This document shows, one piece after another, positions 46,010-55,614 of a DNA stretch of 64,000 bases. The notes under the pieces are model-generated. The model was not told the DNA's origin and did not search any database. It saw only the letters and a program-made list of their open reading frames with translations. Within the stretch, counting starts at the first letter, position 1; every line of letters starts with the position of its first letter. Made by a program: the position numbers and the translations under genes. The stretch is taken from NCBI RefSeq assembly GCF_005954645.2, contig NZ_CP040695.2:2480001-2544000 (forward strand). Reading direction: 5' to 3'. The DNA is from Nocardioides sp. S-1144. Lineage in GTDB: Bacteria; Actinomycetota; Actinomycetes; Propionibacteriales; Nocardioidaceae.

Positions 46010-47026
46010 TCATCGGCGAGTCTTGGGGTCGAAGGCGTCTCGCACGGAGTCGCCCAGGAGGTTGAGCGCGATCACGAGAACCATGATCGTTCCGACCGGC
46101 ACCCACAGGTAGAGCGGGTACTTGTCGTAGTAGCCGTCGGCGGCGTTGATGGTCTTGCCGAGCGACGTGCCCTCGCTGAGGCCGATGCCGAGGAACGACA
46201 GGCCGGCCTCGGCCGCCACGAAACCGGGCAGCGCCAGCGAGATCGCCACGACGATCGGGGCCACCAGGTTGGGCAGCAGCTCCTTGAAGAGGATCTGCCG
46301 GGTCGGCACGCCGATCACGCGGGCGGCCAGCACGAACTCGCGCTCACGCAGCGAGAACACCTGGCCGCGGATCAGCCGCGCCAGCCCCATCCAGCCGAAC
46401 AGCACCAGCACCCCGACCAGGGTCAGGAACTCGGCACGGCCCAGCGTGGAGCTGTTCGCCCCGAACCGGGTGGTGATGATCGGTGCCAGCGCCAGCGCGC
46501 CGAGGATGAAGGGGAAGGAGAGCAGGAAGTCGATGACGAACGACATCACCGCGTCGACCGCGCCGGTGGCGTAGCCCGCGATGAGGCCGAAGGTCACCCC
46601 GACGATGGTCGAGATCACCGTGGCCAGCACCGCGATGAACAGCGAGGTGCGCAGGCCGTAGAGGAGCAGCGACAGGTTGTCGAGGCCGGTGCCGGGCTCG
46701 ATGCCCAGCGGGTGGTCCCAGGTGAAGGGGTGCAGCGGCGGGCCCACGCGGGGCAGTCCGTCGAACTCCAGCAGGTCGGTGAGCGCGGCCTGGCCCGGAC
46801 CGATCTTGTGGTAGAGACCGAAGGCGTTGCTGATCACCGGCGCCAGCAGGGCCAGCGCGACCATGACGAACAAGATGGTGCCGCAGACGACGGCGACCTT
46901 GTCGTGGGCCAGCCGGCCCATCGCGATCCTCGTGGGCGAACGACCCGCGAGCTCCTTGACCGGTTCGGACTTCCCGGGTTCGGGTTCGAACCCTTCTTCC
47001 ATCACCTCGGTGTTGAGCGACGTCAT
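46010..47026 (-). CDS. Peptide/nickel-type ABC transporter permease (DppC-like)
   Basis: A 338-residue permease with an N-terminal cytoplasmic part, then six membrane segments. The DppC-type N-domain is followed by HPLGIEPGTGLDNLSLLLYGLRTSL. The EAA loop is REFVLAARVIGVPTRQILFKELLPN near residue 235. Gene order here is permease C, binding protein, permease B, ATPases D and F, which differs from the commoner A-B-C-D-F. ATG has GAGGTGG just upstream. Confidence 0.93.
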   Translation of the reverse strand: MTSLNTEVMEEGFEPEPGKSEPVKELAGRSPTRIAMGRLAHDKVAVVCGTILFVMVALALLAPVISNAFGLYHKIGPGQAALTDLLEFDGLPRVGPPLHPFTWDHPLGIEPGTGLDNLSLLLYGLRTSLFIAVLATVISTIVGVTFGLIAGYATGAVDAVMSFVIDFLLSFPFILGALALAPIITTRFGANSSTLGRAEFLTLVGVLVLFGWMGLARLIRGQVFSLREREFVLAARVIGVPTRQILFKELLPNLVAPIVVAISLALPGFVAAEAGLSFLGIGLSEGTSLGKTINAADGYYDKYPLYLWVPVGTIMVLVIALNLLGDSVRDAFDPKTRR

Positions 47027-47037
47027 ATCCACCTCGG

Positions 47038-47058
47038 GGAGCCACCGAGCGTGGCTCC
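47038..47058. terminator. Hairpin in the leader of the transporter operon
   Basis: GGAGCCAC (47038-47045) pairs with GTGGCTCC (47051-47058), only a few bases before the ribosome-binding site of the DppC-like gene. A second near-perfect palindrome, GGCGCGC-T-GCGCGCC, is at 47094-47108. They may end the aspS transcript or regulate the operon. A -10-like TAGAGT lies upstream within the 169-bp gap (near 47117-47122). Confidence 0.4.
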
Positions 47059-47195
47059 GTCCTCGTGCCAGACCGGCAGTTCGAGCACCGCCGGGCGCGC
47101 TGCGCGCCGTCAGGGACTCTAGGCGACCCGATCGCGATCGAGGGGTACGCGGCGGTAACGATCTGGTCTCGACCAGTGGGACGCTCCGCCGACGA

Positions 47196-48968
47196 TCAGC
47201 CTCGGGACGGGAGATCCTTCGCCGCGACGGCGTCCACGCCCGCTTCCTTGCGCTGCTGGGGCGTGATGGGCGCAGGCGCCGCGGTGAGCGGGTCGTAGCC
47301 GCCGCCGGACTTCGGGAAGGCGATGACGTCGCGGATCGAGTCGGTGCCGGCGAGCAGCGAGACGATGCGGTCCCAGCCGAACGCGATGCCGCCGTGCGGC
47401 GGGGCACCGTAGCCGAAGGCGTCGAGCAGGAAGCCGAACTTCTCCTGCGCCTCGGCCTCCTCGATGCCCATGATCGCGAAGACCCGCTTCTGCACGTCCT
47501 CGCGGTGGATACGGATCGACCCGCCGCCGATCTCGTTGCCGTTGCAGACGATGTCGTAGGCCCACGCCAGGGCGTTGCCGGGGTCGGAGTCGAAGGAGTC
47601 GAGGTCCTGCGGGGAGGTGAAGGCGTGGTGGACCGCGGTCCACGCACCGCTGCCGACCGCGACGTCGCCCGCGGCGGTCGCCTCGTCGGCCGGCTCGAAG
47701 AGGGGCGCGTCGACGACCCACAGGAAGCTCCACGCCGACTCGTCGATCAGGCCGCCGCGGCGGCCGATCTCGAGGCGGGCGGCGCCGAGCAGCGCCCGGC
47801 TGCTCTTGACGGCTCCCGCGGCGAAGAAGATGCAGTCACCGGGCTGGGCACCCACGTGGGCGGCGATCCCGGCACGCTCGGCGTCGGTGAGGTTCTTCGC
47901 GACCGGGCCGGTCAGCTCGCCGTCCTCCTGGACCAGCACGTAGGCCAGGCCGCGGGCCCCGCGCTGCTTGGCCCACTCCTGCCAGGCGTCGAGCTGCTTG
48001 CGGGGCTGGCTCGCTCCCCCGGGCATCACCACGGCGCCCACGTAGGGCGCCTGGAAGACGCGGAAGGTGGTGTCGGCGAAGAACTCGGTGCACTCGGTGA
48101 GCTCGAGACCCATCCGCAGGTCGGGCTTGTCGGAGCCGAAGCGCGCCATCGCCTCGGCGTAGGTCATCCGCGGCAGCGGGGTCGGCACCTCGTGGCCGAC
48201 CAGCGCCCACAGCGCGCTGAGGATCTCCTCGGCCACGGCGAGCACGTCGTCCTGCTCGACGAAGCTCATCTCGATGTCGAGCTGGGTGAACTCCGGCTGC
48301 CGGTCGGCGCGGAAGTCCTCGTCGCGGTAGCAGCGCGCGATCTGGTAGTACCGCTCCATCCCGGCGACCATCAGCAGCTGCTTGAACAGCTGCGGGCTCT
48401 GCGGCAGGGCGTACCAGCTGCCGGGGGCCAGTCGGGCCGGCACCAGGAAGTCGCGGGCGCCCTCGGGCGTGCTGCGGGTCAGCGTCGGCGTCTCGATCTC
48501 CACGAAGTCGTGGCGGTCCAGCACGTCGCGCGCGGCCTTGTTGACCTTGCTGCGCAGGCGCAGCGCCTGGTTCGGGCCGGTGCGACGCAGGTCGAGGTAG
48601 CGGTGCTTGAGCCGCGCCTCCTCACCGACGTCGACGTGGTCGCTGATCGGGAACGGCAGCGGCGCCGAGGCGCTGAGCACCTCGACGTCGGTGGCGACGA
48701 CCTCGATCGCGCCCGTGGCCAGGTTGGGGTTCTCGTTGCCCTCCTTGCGGGTCACGACCTCGCCGGTGACCTTGAGGCAGTACTCCGCCCGCAGCGCGTG
48801 CGCGACCTGCTCGTCGCGGACGACGACCTGGACGACGCCGCTGGCCTCGCGCAGGTCGATGAAGGCCACCCCGCCGTGGTCGCGGCGGTTGGCGACCCAC
48901 CCGGCGAGGATGACGGTCTGGCCGGCGTGCTCGGCGCGGAGGGCGCCGGCGTCGTGGGTGCGGATCAC
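47196..48968 (-). CDS. aspS: Aspartyl-tRNA synthetase
   Basis: A 590-residue class IIb aspartyl-tRNA synthetase. The OB-fold anticodon domain ([23 protein letters not shown]) is followed by the catalytic core with [48 protein letters not shown] and GGIAFGWDR, plus the bacterial GAD insert. Actinobacterial enzymes of this kind often also charge tRNA-Asn; that cannot be decided here. The GTG at 48968, with AAGGAG upstream, overlaps the hisS stop by four bases. Confidence 0.96.
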   Translation of the reverse strand: MIRTHDAGALRAEHAGQTVILAGWVANRRDHGGVAFIDLREASGVVQVVVRDEQVAHALRAEYCLKVTGEVVTRKEGNENPNLATGAIEVVATDVEVLSASAPLPFPISDHVDVGEEARLKHRYLDLRRTGPNQALRLRSKVNKAARDVLDRHDFVEIETPTLTRSTPEGARDFLVPARLAPGSWYALPQSPQLFKQLLMVAGMERYYQIARCYRDEDFRADRQPEFTQLDIEMSFVEQDDVLAVAEEILSALWALVGHEVPTPLPRMTYAEAMARFGSDKPDLRMGLELTECTEFFADTTFRVFQAPYVGAVVMPGGASQPRKQLDAWQEWAKQRGARGLAYVLVQEDGELTGPVAKNLTDAERAGIAAHVGAQPGDCIFFAAGAVKSSRALLGAARLEIGRRGGLIDESAWSFLWVVDAPLFEPADEATAAGDVAVGSGAWTAVHHAFTSPQDLDSFDSDPGNALAWAYDIVCNGNEIGGGSIRIHREDVQKRVFAIMGIEEAEAQEKFGFLLDAFGYGAPPHGGIAFGWDRIVSLLAGTDSIRDVIAFPKSGGGYDPLTAAPAPITPQQRKEAGVDAVAAKDLPSRG

Positions 48969-50344
48969 TGTGTTGACTCCTTGGAGGTAGAGCTCGAGGA
49001 AACCACCTGCGGTCGCAGGTCCTCGGTGGGTGGGGTCCAGGTGGCCGGGTCGGCGTCGACCTGGTCCCCCGATCGGATGTCCTTGACCTGGTGGCGCGGC
49101 GCGTCGTCGCCGTCCTGGGTGAACCAGACGTAGGGGATGCCGCGCCGCTCGGCGTTGCGGATCTGCTTGCCGAACTTCTGCGCCGACGCCGCGACCTCGC
49201 ACGGGACGCCGCGGGCGCGCAGCGCCGTGGCCACCTCGTCGCCGGCGCCCCGCGACGCCTCGTCGGCCAGGGCCACCAGCACCGCGCTGGGCACCTTGCG
49301 GTCGGCGGTGAGGCCGGTGCGCGCGAGGAGGGGGACGACGACCCGGCTGACACCGAGAGAGATGCCGACGCCGGGGTAGGTCGAGCGGCCGTCGCTGGCC
49401 AGGGCGTCGTAGCGCCCCCCCGAGCAGATCGAGCCGAGCGACTCGTAGCCGTCGAGACGGGTCTCGAAGACCGTGCCGGTGTAGTAGTCGAGGCCGCGCG
49501 CGATCGACAGGTCGGCCTCGACCCGGACCCGGTCGGTGACCAGGCCGGCGCACGACCCGACGAGCTCGGCCAGCTCGGCGAGCCCCTCGTCGAGCAGCGG
49601 GTGCTCGACGCCCAGCCCGCGCACGGCGTCCACGAAGGAGGTGTCGGTCGAGCGGATGGTCGCCAGGGCCAGCACCCGGTCGGCGGTCGCCGGGTCGATC
49701 CCGGCGTCGGCGAGGAGGAGCTCGTGGACCTTCGCGGGGGGCAGCTTGTCGAGCTTGTCGACCAGGCGCATGACCTCGTCGACCTGGTCGCCCGCGGCGA
49801 TACCCAGCCCGGCGTAGAAGCCCTGGATCAGCTTGCGGTTGTTGACCTGGAGGCGGAAGCCGGGCAGGAAGTCGAGCCGGCTGAGCGCGTCGACCATGAC
49901 GCGGGTGACCTCGACGTCGTGGTGGAAGGGCAGCACGTCGCGCCCGATGATGTCGATGTCGGCCTGGGCGAACTCGCGGAACCGGCCCTCCTGGGGCCGC
50001 TCGCCGCGCCACACCTTCTGGATCTGGTAGCGCCGGAACGGGAAGTCGAGCCGGCCGGCGTTCTCGAGCACGTAGCGCGCGAAGGGCACGGTGAGGTCGA
50101 AGTGCAGCCCGAGGCCGGCGTGGCCCTCGGCCGACTCCTCGTGCAGCCGCCGCAGCAGGTAGACCTCCTTGGAGGTGTCGCCCTTGCGGAGCAGCTGGTC
50201 GAGCGGCTCCACGGCGCGCGTCTCGATGCCGGCGAAGCCGTGCAGCTCGAAGGTCGCGCGCAGGGTGTCGATGACCTGCTGCTCGACGAAGCGCTGCTCG
50301 GGCAGCAGCTCGGGGAACCCGCTGAGCGGGGTGGTCTTGGCCAT
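48965..50344 (-). CDS. hisS: Histidyl-tRNA synthetase
   Basis: A 459-residue class II histidyl-tRNA synthetase. [20 protein letters not shown] opens the domain. The HisA-type motif [12 protein letters not shown] near residue 305 and the GGRYDALAS substrate loop are present, and the C-terminal anticodon domain begins near [13 protein letters not shown]. It begins one base after the MBL hydrolase stop and overlaps aspS by four bases, so the three are probably one operon. Confidence 0.95.
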   Translation of the reverse strand: MAKTTPLSGFPELLPEQRFVEQQVIDTLRATFELHGFAGIETRAVEPLDQLLRKGDTSKEVYLLRRLHEESAEGHAGLGLHFDLTVPFARYVLENAGRLDFPFRRYQIQKVWRGERPQEGRFREFAQADIDIIGRDVLPFHHDVEVTRVMVDALSRLDFLPGFRLQVNNRKLIQGFYAGLGIAAGDQVDEVMRLVDKLDKLPPAKVHELLLADAGIDPATADRVLALATIRSTDTSFVDAVRGLGVEHPLLDEGLAELAELVGSCAGLVTDRVRVEADLSIARGLDYYTGTVFETRLDGYESLGSICSGGRYDALASDGRSTYPGVGISLGVSRVVVPLLARTGLTADRKVPSAVLVALADEASRGAGDEVATALRARGVPCEVAASAQKFGKQIRNAERRGIPYVWFTQDGDDAPRHQVKDIRSGDQVDADPATWTPPTEDLRPQVVSSSSTSKESTQ

Positions 50345-50345
50345 G

Positions 50346-51023
50346 TCACAGGTCCTGGAGGAAGGGGTTGGTCGCGCGCTCGCGGCCGATGGAGGTCTGC
50401 TCGCCGTGCCCGGGCAGCACCACGACGTCGTCGCGGAGCGGGAGCACCTTCTCGCGCAGGCTCCGCAGCATCGTGGGGTGGTCGCCGCCGGGCAGGTCGG
50501 TGCGGCCGATCGAGCCGGCGAAGAGCAGGTCGCCGGAGAACATGACCTCGGAGATGTCGGCCTGCTGCTCGGTGTAGGGCGTGCGGAAGGTGACCGAGCC
50601 CTCGGTGTGGCCCGGGGTGTGGTCGACGACGAGACGCAGCCCCGCCAGCTCGAGGGACTGGGCGTCGGCGAGCTCGCGGACGTCGTCCGGCTCGGCGAAG
50701 GTGTGGTTGCCGCCGAGCAGCATCGCGGCGGTCTCCGCCGACATGCCCTGCATCGGGTCGGCGAGCAGGTGCCGGTCGTCGGGGTGGATCCAGGCGGTCG
50801 CGTCGTAGGTGCCGGCCACGGGCGCCACGCACCACATGTGGTCGACGTGGCCGTGGGTCACGAGCACGGCGACCGGCTTGAGCCGGTGCTCGCGCACGAC
50901 GTCGGCGACGCCGGGTGCGGCGTCCTTGCCGGGGTCGATGACCACGCACTCGGTGCCGGGTCCGGTGGCCGCGACGTAGCAGTTGGTGCCCCACGGTCCT
51001 GCGGGGAAGGCGGCGATGAGCAC
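50346..51023 (-). CDS. Metallo-beta-lactamase-fold hydrolase (glyoxalase II-like)
   Basis: A 225-residue MBL-fold protein. The zinc-binding VTHGHVDHMWCV is near residue 56, followed by VVDHTPGHTEGSV, the bridging aspartate in MFSGDLLFAGSIGRTD and the terminal PGHGEQTSIG. The layout fits a glyoxalase II-like thioesterase or a related hydrolase. It commonly precedes hisS in Actinobacteria. GTG at 51023 was chosen because upstream coding shows no domain. It is divergent from the DUF349 gene. Confidence 0.88.
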   Translation of the reverse strand: MLIAAFPAGPWGTNCYVAATGPGTECVVIDPGKDAAPGVADVVREHRLKPVAVLVTHGHVDHMWCVAPVAGTYDATAWIHPDDRHLLADPMQGMSAETAAMLLGGNHTFAEPDDVRELADAQSLELAGLRLVVDHTPGHTEGSVTFRTPYTEQQADISEVMFSGDLLFAGSIGRTDLPGGDHPTMLRSLREKVLPLRDDVVVLPGHGEQTSIGRERATNPFLQDL

Positions 51024-51067
51024 CGCCTCAGGGTAGCGACGTCGGAGGCGGTCGCCCGCCCCGGTGT

Positions 51068-51097
51068 CCGACAGGGTGGTGCCCCGTCCCCTAGGGT
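51068..51097 (+). promoter_or_regulatory. Promoter of the DUF349 gene
   Basis: CCGACA (51068-51073) and TAGGGT (51092-51097) are 18 bases apart on the plus strand. The predicted start near 51104 gives a ~40-base leader containing a GAAGAGGAT ribosome-binding region. Confidence 0.5.
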
Positions 51098-51143
51098 AGG
51101 ACTGCGCCAGCCGCACGAAGATGGCCGACGAAGAGGATACGCA

Positions 51144-52373
51144 GTGACGAGCAGCGAATGGGGCCGCGTCGACGACGACGGCACCGTCTACGTGAAGACC
51201 GCCGACGGCGAGCGTTCGGTGGGGTCCTACCCCGCCGGGACACCGCAGGAAGCCCTCCAGTTCTTCACCGAGCGTTTTGACGCTCTCTCCTTCGAGGTCC
51301 AGCTGCTCGAGCAGCGGGTCAACGCGGAGAAGCTCACGCCCGAGGAGGCCGCCGAGTCGATCAAGACCGTGCGGGCCCAGGTGACCGACGCCAACGCCGT
51401 CGGCGACCTCGCCTCGCTCGGCGCGCGCCTCGACGCCCTGGCCCCGGTCCTGGCCACGCAGCGCGAGGCCCGGCGGGCCGAGCGCGCCGCGAAGGCGGAG
51501 GAGTCGAAGGCCGCCAAGGAGCAGATCGTCGCCGAGGCCGAGAAGATCGCGACCGGCACCGACTGGCGCAACGGCGCCAACCGCCTGCGCGACCTGCTCG
51601 AGGCCTGGAAGGCGCTCCCCCGCATCGACCGCCCCTCCGACGACGCGCTGTGGAAGCGCTTCTCGGGCGCGCGCACGGCCTACACGAAGGCCCGCAAGCA
51701 GCACTTCGCCGAGCAGGACGAGAAGCGCGAGGGTGCCCGCGTCGTCAAGGAGCGCCTGGCCAAGGAGGCCGAGGCGCTCGCGACCTCGACCGAGTGGGGC
51801 CCGACCGCCGGCCGCTACCGCGACCTGATGCGCGACTGGAAGGCCGCCGGCCCTGCGCCCAAGGACGTCGACGACGCCCTGTGGAAGAGGTTCCGCGGCG
51901 CCCAGGACCAGTTCTTCGGGGCCCGCGACGCCGAGAACGCCGCGCTCGACGCGGAGTTCGCGGCCAACGCCGACGTCAAGGACGCCCTGATCGTCGAGAT
52001 CGAGGCGCTGCTGCCGGTCCAGGACCTGGAGGCCACCAAGAAGGCCTTCCGCGACCTGGCCGACAAGTGGGAGGCCGCCGGCAAGGTCCCGCGCGACCGG
52101 ATGCGCGATCTCGAGGGCCGGATGCGCGCCGTCGAGAACGCCCTGCGCAGCGCCGAGGACGACGCCTGGAAGCGCTCGGACCCCGAGAAGTCGGCCCGCG
52201 CCAACGACATGGTCACCAAGCTCGAGGACGCCATCGCCAAGGTCGAGTCCGACCTCGAGAAGGCCCGCGCCGCCGGCAACGAGAAGAAGGTCAAGGAGCT
52301 CGAGGACAACCTCGAGTCCCGCCGCTCGTTCCTCGACATGGCCCGGCGCGCCTCCGAGGACTTCTCCGGCTAG
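51144..52373 (+). CDS. DUF349 domain coiled-coil protein
   Basis: A 409-residue acidic, helical protein with DUF349 repeats, each having a W-K-x-x-G/L-x-x-x-P core (DLLEAWKALPRIDRPSDDALWKRFSGAR, RDLMRDWKAAGPAPKDVDDALWKRF, LADKWEAAGKVPRDR). They lie at about residues 130-200, 205-275 and 280-350. A coiled coil ends the protein. The family is widespread in Actinobacteria; its role is unsettled. The GTG at 51144 was chosen as the first start after a fair ribosome-binding region. Confidence 0.85.
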   Translation: MTSSEWGRVDDDGTVYVKTADGERSVGSYPAGTPQEALQFFTERFDALSFEVQLLEQRVNAEKLTPEEAAESIKTVRAQVTDANAVGDLASLGARLDALAPVLATQREARRAERAAKAEESKAAKEQIVAEAEKIATGTDWRNGANRLRDLLEAWKALPRIDRPSDDALWKRFSGARTAYTKARKQHFAEQDEKREGARVVKERLAKEAEALATSTEWGPTAGRYRDLMRDWKAAGPAPKDVDDALWKRFRGAQDQFFGARDAENAALDAEFAANADVKDALIVEIEALLPVQDLEATKKAFRDLADKWEAAGKVPRDRMRDLEGRMRAVENALRSAEDDAWKRSDPEKSARANDMVTKLEDAIAKVESDLEKARAAGNEKKVKELEDNLESRRSFLDMARRASEDFSG

Positions 52374-52386
52374 GAGCGCCGCAGGA

Positions 52387-52403
52387 GACGAGCGCGGCTC
52401 GTC
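52387..52403. terminator. Short hairpin after the DUF349 gene
   Basis: GACGAGC (52387-52393) pairs with GCTCGTC (52397-52403), 14 bases after the stop codon. It is a possible terminator; there is no T-tract. Confidence 0.35.
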
Positions 52404-52446
52404 CCCACACCCCGGCTGACCCGGCGCTGCAGGCCCCGCTGTGGTC

Positions 52447-52606
52447 CGGGTGGGGCCGTGGGCTGCGGCCGGCTCCGGGTCCGGGAGCTCGGGGCGGCGC
52501 GTCGCTCGGACGGCCTGGGCGGACGGCGGTCTGGGCAGCCGGCGCCGCGGCCAAGCCCCTTGACGCTTCCCGGACCCGGCCCGTCCTCCGCCCCCGACCC
52601 CACCCG
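52447..52606. repeat. Long imperfect inverted repeat between DUF349 and rel genes
   Basis: The 40 bases at 52447-52486 resemble the reverse complement of 52568-52606 at about 80% of positions, with CGGGTGGGG and CCGGGTCCGGGA conserved at the two ends. The spacer is ~80 bases. It occupies most of the 264-bp gap between two convergent genes, so it could act as a bidirectional terminator. Nothing else was seen in the gap. Confidence 0.55.
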
Positions 52607-52637
52607 GCCCAGCCCGACGAGGGCGCGCGGCAGACGG

Positions 52638-55004
52638 CTAGGCCGTGACGCGGTAGGCGTCGAAGACGCCCGGCACCGACCGCACGGCCTTGAGCACGTT
52701 GTCGAGGTGCTTGGCCTCGGCCATCTCGAAGGTGAACCGCGACTTCGCGACGCGGTCGCGGGTCGTGGAGAGGTTCGCCGACAGGATGTTCACGTGGGCG
52801 TCGGAGAGCACCATCGTGATGTCCGACAGCAGCCGGGCGCGGTCGAGGGCCTCGACCTGGATGTTGACCAGGAACATCGACTGCCCGGTGGGGGCCCACT
52901 CGACGTCGAGGACCTTCTCGGGCTGGCGCCGCAGCTCGGAGGCGTTGGTGCAGTCGTGCCGGTGCACCGAGACGCCGCCGCCCTTGGTGACGAACCCGAG
53001 GATGTCGTCGGGCGGCACGGGGGTGCAGCACTTCGCGAGCTTGACCCAGACGTCGGGTGAGCCCTTGACGATCACGCCCGCGTCGCTGCCGCCGCCGGCG
53101 TTGGAGCGGCCGCGGCGACCGGTGATGGTGACGGCCTCGGACAGGTCCTCCTGGGCGCCCTCGTCGCCGCCGTGCAGCTCGATGACGCGGCGGACGACGG
53201 CCTGGGCGCCGAGGTTGCCCTCCCCCACGGCGGCGTAGAGCGCGGTGACGTCGCCGAGCTTGAACTGGGTGGCGACCAGGGTGAGCGACTCGTGGGTCAG
53301 CAGCCGCTTGAGCGGGAGGCCCTCCTTGCGCATCAGCTTGGCGATGGCGTCCTTGCCGCGCTCGACGGCCTCCTCGCGGCGCTCCTTGGTGAACCACTGC
53401 CGGATCTTCGAGCGGGCCCGCGGCGACTTCACGAAGGTCAGCCAGTCGCGCGAGGGACCGGCGGTGGCGGACTTCGAGGTGAAGACCTCCACCACGTCGC
53501 CGTTCTCGAGGGTCGACTCGAGCGGCACCAGGCGCCCGTTCACGCGCGCACCGATCGTGCGGTGGCCGACCTCGGTGTGGACGGCGTAGGCGAAGTCGAC
53601 CGACGTCGAGCCGGCGGGCAGCGCGATGACGTCGCCGCGCGGGGTGAAGACGTAGGTCTCGGCGCGGTTGATCTCGAAGCGCAGCGACTCCAGGAACTCG
53701 CCCGGGTCCTCGACCTCGCTCTGCCAGTCGAGCAGCTGGCGCACCCACGACATGTCGCCGTTGGTCTGCGGCGACTCGCCCTTGCGCTCGGTGTCGCGGC
53801 CCTCGCGGCCGTCCTCCTTGTACTTCCAGTGCGCGGCGACGCCGTACTCGGCGCGGCGGTGCATGCTGAAGGTGCGGATCTGCATCTCGACCGGCTTGCC
53901 CTGCGGCCCGATGACCGAGGTGTGCAGCGACTGGTACATGTTGAACTTCGGCATCGCGACGTAGTCCTTGAACCGGCCGAGCACCGGGTTCCAGCGCGAG
54001 TGGAGCACGCCGAGGACCGAGTAGCAGTCGCGGTCCTCGTCGACGAGGATCCGGATGCCGACCAGGTCGTAGATGTCGGTGAACTCGCGGCCGCCGACGA
54101 TCATCTTCTGGTAGATCGAGTAGTAGTGCTTCGGGCGGCCGGTGACGGTGGCCTTGACCTTCGCCTCGCGCAGGTCCTTCTCCACCTGGCTGATCACCTC
54201 GGCGAGGAAGGTGTCGCGCGAGGGCGCCCGCTCGGCGACCATCCGCACGATCTCGTCGTAGATCTTGGGGTGCAGGGTCGCGAACGCGAGGTCCTCCAGC
54301 TCCCACTTGATGGTGTTCATGCCGAGCCGGTGGGCCAGCGGGGCGTAGATGTCGAGGGTCTCGCGGGCGGTGCGCTCCTGGCTCTTCAGCGGCACGTAGC
54401 GCAGCGTGCGCATGTTGTGGAGCCGGTCGGCCAGCTTGATGACGAGGACCCGGATGTCGCGCGACATCGCGACGATCATCTTGCGGATGGTCTCGGCCTG
54501 CGCGGAGTCGCCGTAGACGACCTTGTCGAGCTTGGTGACGCCGTCGACCATCTGCGCGACCTCGTCGCCGAAGTCGGCGCGGCACTGCTCGAGGGTGTAG
54601 GGCGTGTCCTCGACGGTGTCGTGGAGCAGGGCGGCGACCAGCGTCGCCTCCGTCATGCCGATGCCGGCCAGGATCGTGGTCACGGCGAGCGGGTGGGTGA
54701 TGTAGGGGTCACCGCTCTTGCGCATCTGGCTGCCGTGCATGGTCTCGGCGGTGGTGTAGGCCCGCTCGAGCAGCGCGAGGTCGGCCTTGGGGTGGTTGGC
54801 CCGGACGGCGCGGAACAGCGGCTCGAGGACCGGGTTGACGCCGGGGCCGCGGGTGCCGATCCGCGCCAGCTTCGCCCGCATGCCGCGCCCCGCCCCCGGA
54901 GGGACGGACGACGGGTCGGCGGGCGCCAGCTCGGTGCGCGGCGTCGCGGTCCTGGGGGTGGGCGCCCCTCGCCCGGTGGCTGCGGCCGCGCGCTCCTCCG
55001 TCAT
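52638..55004 (-). CDS. rel: Bifunctional (p)ppGpp synthetase/hydrolase Rel
   Basis: A 788-residue long RelA/SpoT homologue controlling the stringent response. The N-terminal HD hydrolase is intact ([19 protein letters not shown] near residue 130). The synthetase has the RFKD form of its motif ([20 protein letters not shown] near 345), typical of bifunctional enzymes. TGS ([23 protein letters not shown]), a zinc-finger-like part and a C-terminal ACT domain follow. It is the last gene of the sec-apt-rel run and convergent with the DUF349 gene. Confidence 0.96.
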   Translation of the reverse strand: MTEERAAAATGRGAPTPRTATPRTELAPADPSSVPPGAGRGMRAKLARIGTRGPGVNPVLEPLFRAVRANHPKADLALLERAYTTAETMHGSQMRKSGDPYITHPLAVTTILAGIGMTEATLVAALLHDTVEDTPYTLEQCRADFGDEVAQMVDGVTKLDKVVYGDSAQAETIRKMIVAMSRDIRVLVIKLADRLHNMRTLRYVPLKSQERTARETLDIYAPLAHRLGMNTIKWELEDLAFATLHPKIYDEIVRMVAERAPSRDTFLAEVISQVEKDLREAKVKATVTGRPKHYYSIYQKMIVGGREFTDIYDLVGIRILVDEDRDCYSVLGVLHSRWNPVLGRFKDYVAMPKFNMYQSLHTSVIGPQGKPVEMQIRTFSMHRRAEYGVAAHWKYKEDGREGRDTERKGESPQTNGDMSWVRQLLDWQSEVEDPGEFLESLRFEINRAETYVFTPRGDVIALPAGSTSVDFAYAVHTEVGHRTIGARVNGRLVPLESTLENGDVVEVFTSKSATAGPSRDWLTFVKSPRARSKIRQWFTKERREEAVERGKDAIAKLMRKEGLPLKRLLTHESLTLVATQFKLGDVTALYAAVGEGNLGAQAVVRRVIELHGGDEGAQEDLSEAVTITGRRGRSNAGGGSDAGVIVKGSPDVWVKLAKCCTPVPPDDILGFVTKGGGVSVHRHDCTNASELRRQPEKVLDVEWAPTGQSMFLVNIQVEALDRARLLSDITMVLSDAHVNILSANLSTTRDRVAKSRFTFEMAEAKHLDNVLKAVRSVPGVFDAYRVTA

Positions 55005-55037
55005 GGCGCCAGTGTAGGTGCGCGGACCCGCAACGGC

Positions 55038-55613
55038 TCAGACGGTGGACAGGGCGGTCACGTCGAGCTCCCCGCCGGCGCCGATCGTGGCGCGGCCGGG
55101 CAGGAACGAGAGCTCCATCAGCACCGCGACACCGGTGGTCACGGCCCCGCAGGCGGCGACCAGGTCACGGGTGGCGGCGACCGTGCCGCCGGTGGCGAGG
55201 ACGTCGTCGACGAGCAGCACCCGCTCCCCCGGGGCGATCGCGTGGCAGTGCACCTCGAGCGTGGCCTGGCCGTACTCGAGGTCGTAGGAGACCGCGTGGA
55301 CGTCGCCCGGCAGCTTGCCGGCCTTGCGCACCGGCACGAAGCCGACGCCGAGGGCCAGCGCGGCCGGGGCGCCGAGGATGAAGCCGCGCGCCTCCATCCC
55401 GACCACCTTGTCGACCACCACGGTGCCGTCGGCGTCGCGGCCGGCGTCGGCGAGGGCGGCGACGACCGCCGCGAACCCCTCGGGGTCCGCGAGCAGCGGG
55501 GTGATGTCCTTGAAGACGACGCCCGGCTCGGGGAAGTCGGGGACGTCGACGACGAGCCGGTCCAGCGCGTCGGCGGCCGCCGTGGCGGTCGCCGACGCCG
55601 GGGTCGTGGGCAC
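55038..55613 (-). CDS. apt: Adenine phosphoribosyltransferase
   Basis: A 191-residue APRTase that salvages adenine to AMP with PRPP. VVGMEARGFILGAPAALALGVGFVPVRKAGKLP binds substrate, and the PRPP motif VLLVDDVLATGGTVAA is near residue 130. It begins with GTG, one base after the secF stop, and is followed by rel. Purine salvage beside (p)ppGpp metabolism is the common actinobacterial arrangement. Confidence 0.95.
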   Translation of the reverse strand: MPTTPASATATAAADALDRLVVDVPDFPEPGVVFKDITPLLADPEGFAAVVAALADAGRDADGTVVVDKVVGMEARGFILGAPAALALGVGFVPVRKAGKLPGDVHAVSYDLEYGQATLEVHCHAIAPGERVLLVDDVLATGGTVAATRDLVAACGAVTTGVAVLMELSFLPGRATIGAGGELDVTALSTV

Positions 55614-55614
55614 G

